From: RGIG5612 sp045627365
GTDB lineage: Bacteria > Bacillota > Clostridia > Lachnospirales > Lachnospiraceae
Assembly: GCA_045627365.1 (NCBI GenBank)
Contig: JAZQNN010000019.1
Coordinates: 1 to 24,743, forward strand
Reading direction: 5' to 3'
Length of the DNA: 24,743 nt
In this document: piece by piece, positions 22,579-24,743 of the stretch
Layout of the letters: each line of letters opens with the position of its first letter
Numbering within the stretch: position 1 is the first letter of the stretch
Program-made: the position numbers and the translations under genes
The notes under the pieces: model-generated
What the model saw: the letters and a program-made list of their open reading frames with translations, nothing else
What the model was told of the DNA's origin: nothing
Databases searched by the model: none

Positions 22579-24396
22579 TCAAACTCCCGTGTTCGGATCA
22601 GTTGAAATGGGCTTAATATTTTCTAATTTGCCGTAAAACTCTTTATAGACTGCGTGGTATGATTCCTCGAAATCAGTCTCGTCCTGCAGTGCTCTTACAT
22701 ATCCGTGCGCGTTGATAGCCTCTGCGTCAACTCTGGCGATCGTAGCAAGCGCGATGTTGGAACAGATATCGGAAATACGCTCCAGGTTGCTCAGAAGGTC
22801 CAGGAAAATCGTGCCTGATACGATACCGCATTTGCCCTCTCTGAGTCTGGTAAGGTGATTGTCCTTAAGTGAGCCGGTTATATCGTCAACTACTTCTTCC
22901 ATAGGCTCAACAGATCTGGCTGCTGCAATATCCCTATGAAGGAATGCGTTTCCTGAGTTCTCCAGAATACGGTTGAGCAGTTCCCTTATGACCTCAAGTT
23001 CAGCAAATGCTTCAGGTGAGAATGTTGCCTTAGCTTCCGCAGCATCTCTTGCAAGCTCTGCTATGTTCTGCGCATGGTCGCCCAGACGCTCGAATTCCGT
23101 TGTGTCCTTACAGTACTGGTTGAAGATCTTGATATGGTTGTCAGCAGACAGATGCGGTGACAGTGCTGCGAGATAATTGCTTACATTATCCATCAGGATA
23201 TCGATATTGTTCTCGCCTTCACTGACCTCTTCAAAAACCTTCTCGTCAAATGCCGAAAGCATATCCAGAGACTTATTGAGGCCACTGGTTGCCAGTTCAT
23301 ACATGGTTCCCAAAATGTCGTAACAGCTGTTGAGCGCCAGTGCCGGTGTCGAGAAAAACGCCGGGTTAAGAGCCTGGATCTTGTCGTCGTACGGTCCTAC
23401 CGGTGCCGGTTTCTCGCGTATGATCTTGTAGCTGAGCTTCTCATATACACCGATCAGCGGGAACAGACAGATCGCGCATCCGAGGTTGAAAATTGTATTG
23501 GTATTGGCTATTCCGCCGGAATTGATGACCTTATCCCAAAACGAATCCAGAACACCTATTTTGTGAAGAACGCCGACAACAACAAGAACCAGCACGGTCT
23601 CGCTCAGGTTGAAGAGGATGTTGACGATACCTACTCTCCTGGCCTCTGCTTTCGCACCGATCGAACATACGATAGCTGTGGTGACGCAGTCTCCGAGATA
23701 GATGCCGACGATGACCGCATAAACCGAATTGAATGTCAGCTGTCCGGCCATTGAAAATGCCTGCAGGATACCGATAGTCGCCGATGAGCTCTGAAGTATG
23801 AACGCAACGCCCGCGCCGGTCACGTATCCAAGCAAATGGTTGGATCCCAAGCTAGCAAAAAGTCCTTCAAATGCACCGGCTCCCGACAGCTGATCAACTG
23901 CTCCGGTCATATTCAGAAGACCACTAAAAAGAATTCCGAAACCAACGGCGATAGTGCCGACTGTATCGGAATTCTTGAAATTCAAAAACATTATTAATAT
24001 GATGCCTATAACAAGGGCGATTGGTGCAAGTGTCGATGGCTTGAACACCTGCAGCCATGCGGTCTTGGACGAGTCTACGTCAAGAAGTCTGATTATCTGT
24101 CCGGTAACGGTCGTTCCTACGTTCGCTCCGATGATAATGCCCAGAGACTGCTTGAGCCTGATAAGACCCGCGCCAACCAGTCCGGCTGTGATAACGATAG
24201 TTGCTGTCGATGACTGAATAATTGCGGTGACAAGAAGGCCCAGGAAAAAGGCCTTGATCGGGTTGTTGGTGACTTTTTCAAGCGCCACTTTCAAAGCTCC
24301 GGATGAACCTTCCTTCAATCCGTTGCCCATGATCCTCATTCCGTACAGGAACATTGCAAGTCCGCCAAATAAAGTTATAACATCAAATACGTTCAT
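22579..24396 (-). CDS. Na+/phosphate cotransporter with PhoU-like domain (NptA/YjbB type)
   Basis: Sodium-driven phosphate transporter. The membrane half (about residues 1-325) holds the two family repeats with QSSTAT (61-66) and QSSSAT (202-207), which line the transport path; the C-terminal half (about 345-590) is a helical PhoU-like regulatory domain. 605 residues is a normal length. The start MNVFDVITLFGGLAMFLYGM is where the family usually starts and later Met codons would cut the first helix, so the ATG at 24396 is right even though no Shine-Dalgarno precedes it; see the leaderless promoter directly upstream. Import or export of phosphate cannot be told from sequence. Confidence 0.94.
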   Translation of the reverse strand: MNVFDVITLFGGLAMFLYGMRIMGNGLKEGSSGALKVALEKVTNNPIKAFFLGLLVTAIIQSSTATIVITAGLVGAGLIRLKQSLGIIIGANVGTTVTGQIIRLLDVDSSKTAWLQVFKPSTLAPIALVIGIILIMFLNFKNSDTVGTIAVGFGILFSGLLNMTGAVDQLSGAGAFEGLFASLGSNHLLGYVTGAGVAFILQSSSATIGILQAFSMAGQLTFNSVYAVIVGIYLGDCVTTAIVCSIGAKAEARRVGIVNILFNLSETVLVLVVVGVLHKIGVLDSFWDKVINSGGIANTNTIFNLGCAICLFPLIGVYEKLSYKIIREKPAPVGPYDDKIQALNPAFFSTPALALNSCYDILGTMYELATSGLNKSLDMLSAFDEKVFEEVSEGENNIDILMDNVSNYLAALSPHLSADNHIKIFNQYCKDTTEFERLGDHAQNIAELARDAAEAKATFSPEAFAELEVIRELLNRILENSGNAFLHRDIAAARSVEPMEEVVDDITGSLKDNHLTRLREGKCGIVSGTIFLDLLSNLERISDICSNIALATIARVDAEAINAHGYVRALQDETDFEESYHAVYKEFYGKLENIKPISTDPNTGV

Positions 24397-24402
24397 ATTG
24401 TT

Positions 24403-24431
24403 ATTTTACGCCAGTATCAGGCGCTGTTCAA
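24403..24431 (-). promoter_or_regulatory. Promoter of the Na/Pi transporter giving a leaderless mRNA
   Basis: Minus-strand TTGAAC (24426-24431), a 17-base spacer and TAAAAT (24403-24408). The ATG begins 7 bases after the -10, which is where transcription should start, and no ribosome binding site is present. Confidence 0.65.
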
Positions 24432-24475
24432 GACAATACGTGCTTTTATTTAAATTAATTACACGGTCCTAAACA

Positions 24476-24743
24476 TCATTCGTTCAAAAATCTGTCATAT
24501 ATATCAGGAAGCTCCGTCAGACTGTCTAATGCGGCAAAACTTCCCGGCACCTTGCCGAAGCCGTATGCCGCGTGAACAAACGGAATTCCCGCAAGATCCG
24601 CAGCTTCCTTATCCTTTATCGTATCGCCCACATAGATAGCCTTCTCACAGCCGTTGCGCTCCATGACAAGACGGATGTTTTCCCCCTTCGGGCGCAGTGT
24701 ATTGCCCCATTCCTCATAGTCGATGAAGAACTGCGCCATATCC
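24476..24743 (-). CDS. HAD-superfamily phosphatase, C-terminal part (cut by window edge)
   Basis: The last 88 or so codons of a gene that continues beyond the right edge. Visible is the second half of a phosphoglycolate-phosphatase-like HAD core: KGENIRLVMERN with the conserved lysine of motif III, then YVGDTIKDKEAADLAGIPFV with motif IV GDTxxD, and the AAYGFGKVP loop. The catalytic N-terminal DxDxT and the cap domain are outside the window, so the substrate class cannot be judged. The frame is open upstream of the Met at 24739, so that Met is internal. It is followed by 79 bases without a clear terminator. Confidence 0.85.
   Translation of the reverse strand, partial: DMAQFFIDYEEWGNTLRPKGENIRLVMERNGCEKAIYVGDTIKDKEAADLAGIPFVHAAYGFGKVPGSFAALDSLTELPDIYDRFLNE

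Noticed and set aside
1..24743. CRISPR arrays, tRNA or rRNA genes, insertion sequences, prophage genes
   Set aside because: No regularly spaced repeats, tRNA-like cloverleaf, transposase or integrase reading frame was seen; the only repeat-rich area is 14140-14600.

Overview
The window looks like chromosome of an anaerobic Firmicute of class Clostridia, most like a gut or rumen Lachnospiraceae/Eubacteriales organism. The basis is the BY-kinase/PHP-phosphatase capsule regulators, a class B sortase, an acetyl-CoA thiolase with a two-subunit CoA transferase, Mini-RNase III beside cysS, strong AGGAGG-type ribosome binding sites and a dockerin-bearing cell-wall hydrolase. This is inference from gene content; no rRNA or tRNA is present to fix the taxonomy. 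All 25 supported genes lie on the minus strand, so the window is read from high to low coordinates.

Region by region, in transcription order: (1) 24743-24476 is the C-terminal end of a HAD phosphatase cut by the window edge. (2) 24396-21749 encodes a Na+/phosphate cotransporter with a PhoU-like tail, apparently on a leaderless mRNA, followed by a PnuC-type vitamin transporter. (3) 21688-17950 is cysS-mrnC-rlmB followed by two half-size chromate-family transporters, closed by a 16-bp inverted repeat. (4) 17794-14923 is a small two-cluster ferredoxin and an 834-residue cytoplasmic molybdopterin (or tungstopterin) enzyme of the acetylene hydratase/catechol dehydroxylase branch, with an altered Fe-S cysteine motif. 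(5) 14818-14642 is rpsU (58 aa), followed by a 565-bp non-coding stretch rich in inverted and direct repeats. (6) 14076-7759 looks like one operon: metallo-beta-lactamase-fold hydrolase, tiny acidic membrane protein, cytidylate-kinase-like protein, secreted glucosaminidase with C-terminal dockerin, 641-residue single-pass membrane protein with an acidic cytoplasmic tail, and a WYL regulator. (7) 7613-5000 is thiolase and CoA transferase subunits A and B, a module that makes or uses acetoacetyl-CoA. (8) 4792-4244 is a small secreted protein with an SPETG-type sorting signal. (9) 4139-46 is a capsule/exopolysaccharide control operon: Wzz-like chain-length protein, class B sortase, LCP ligase, CpsB-type phosphatase and CpsD-type BY-kinase, ended by a terminator at the window start.

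The points most worth a second look are the dockerin hydrolase/membrane protein operon (a possible cohesin-dockerin-like wall system without a cellulosome), the molybdoenzyme with a Gly in place of the first Fe-S cysteine, the sortase inside a capsule control operon beside a likely substrate, a capsule promoter whose spacer is a T tract plus a CG tract, the leaderless Na/Pi transporter message, and the structured region downstream of rpsU.
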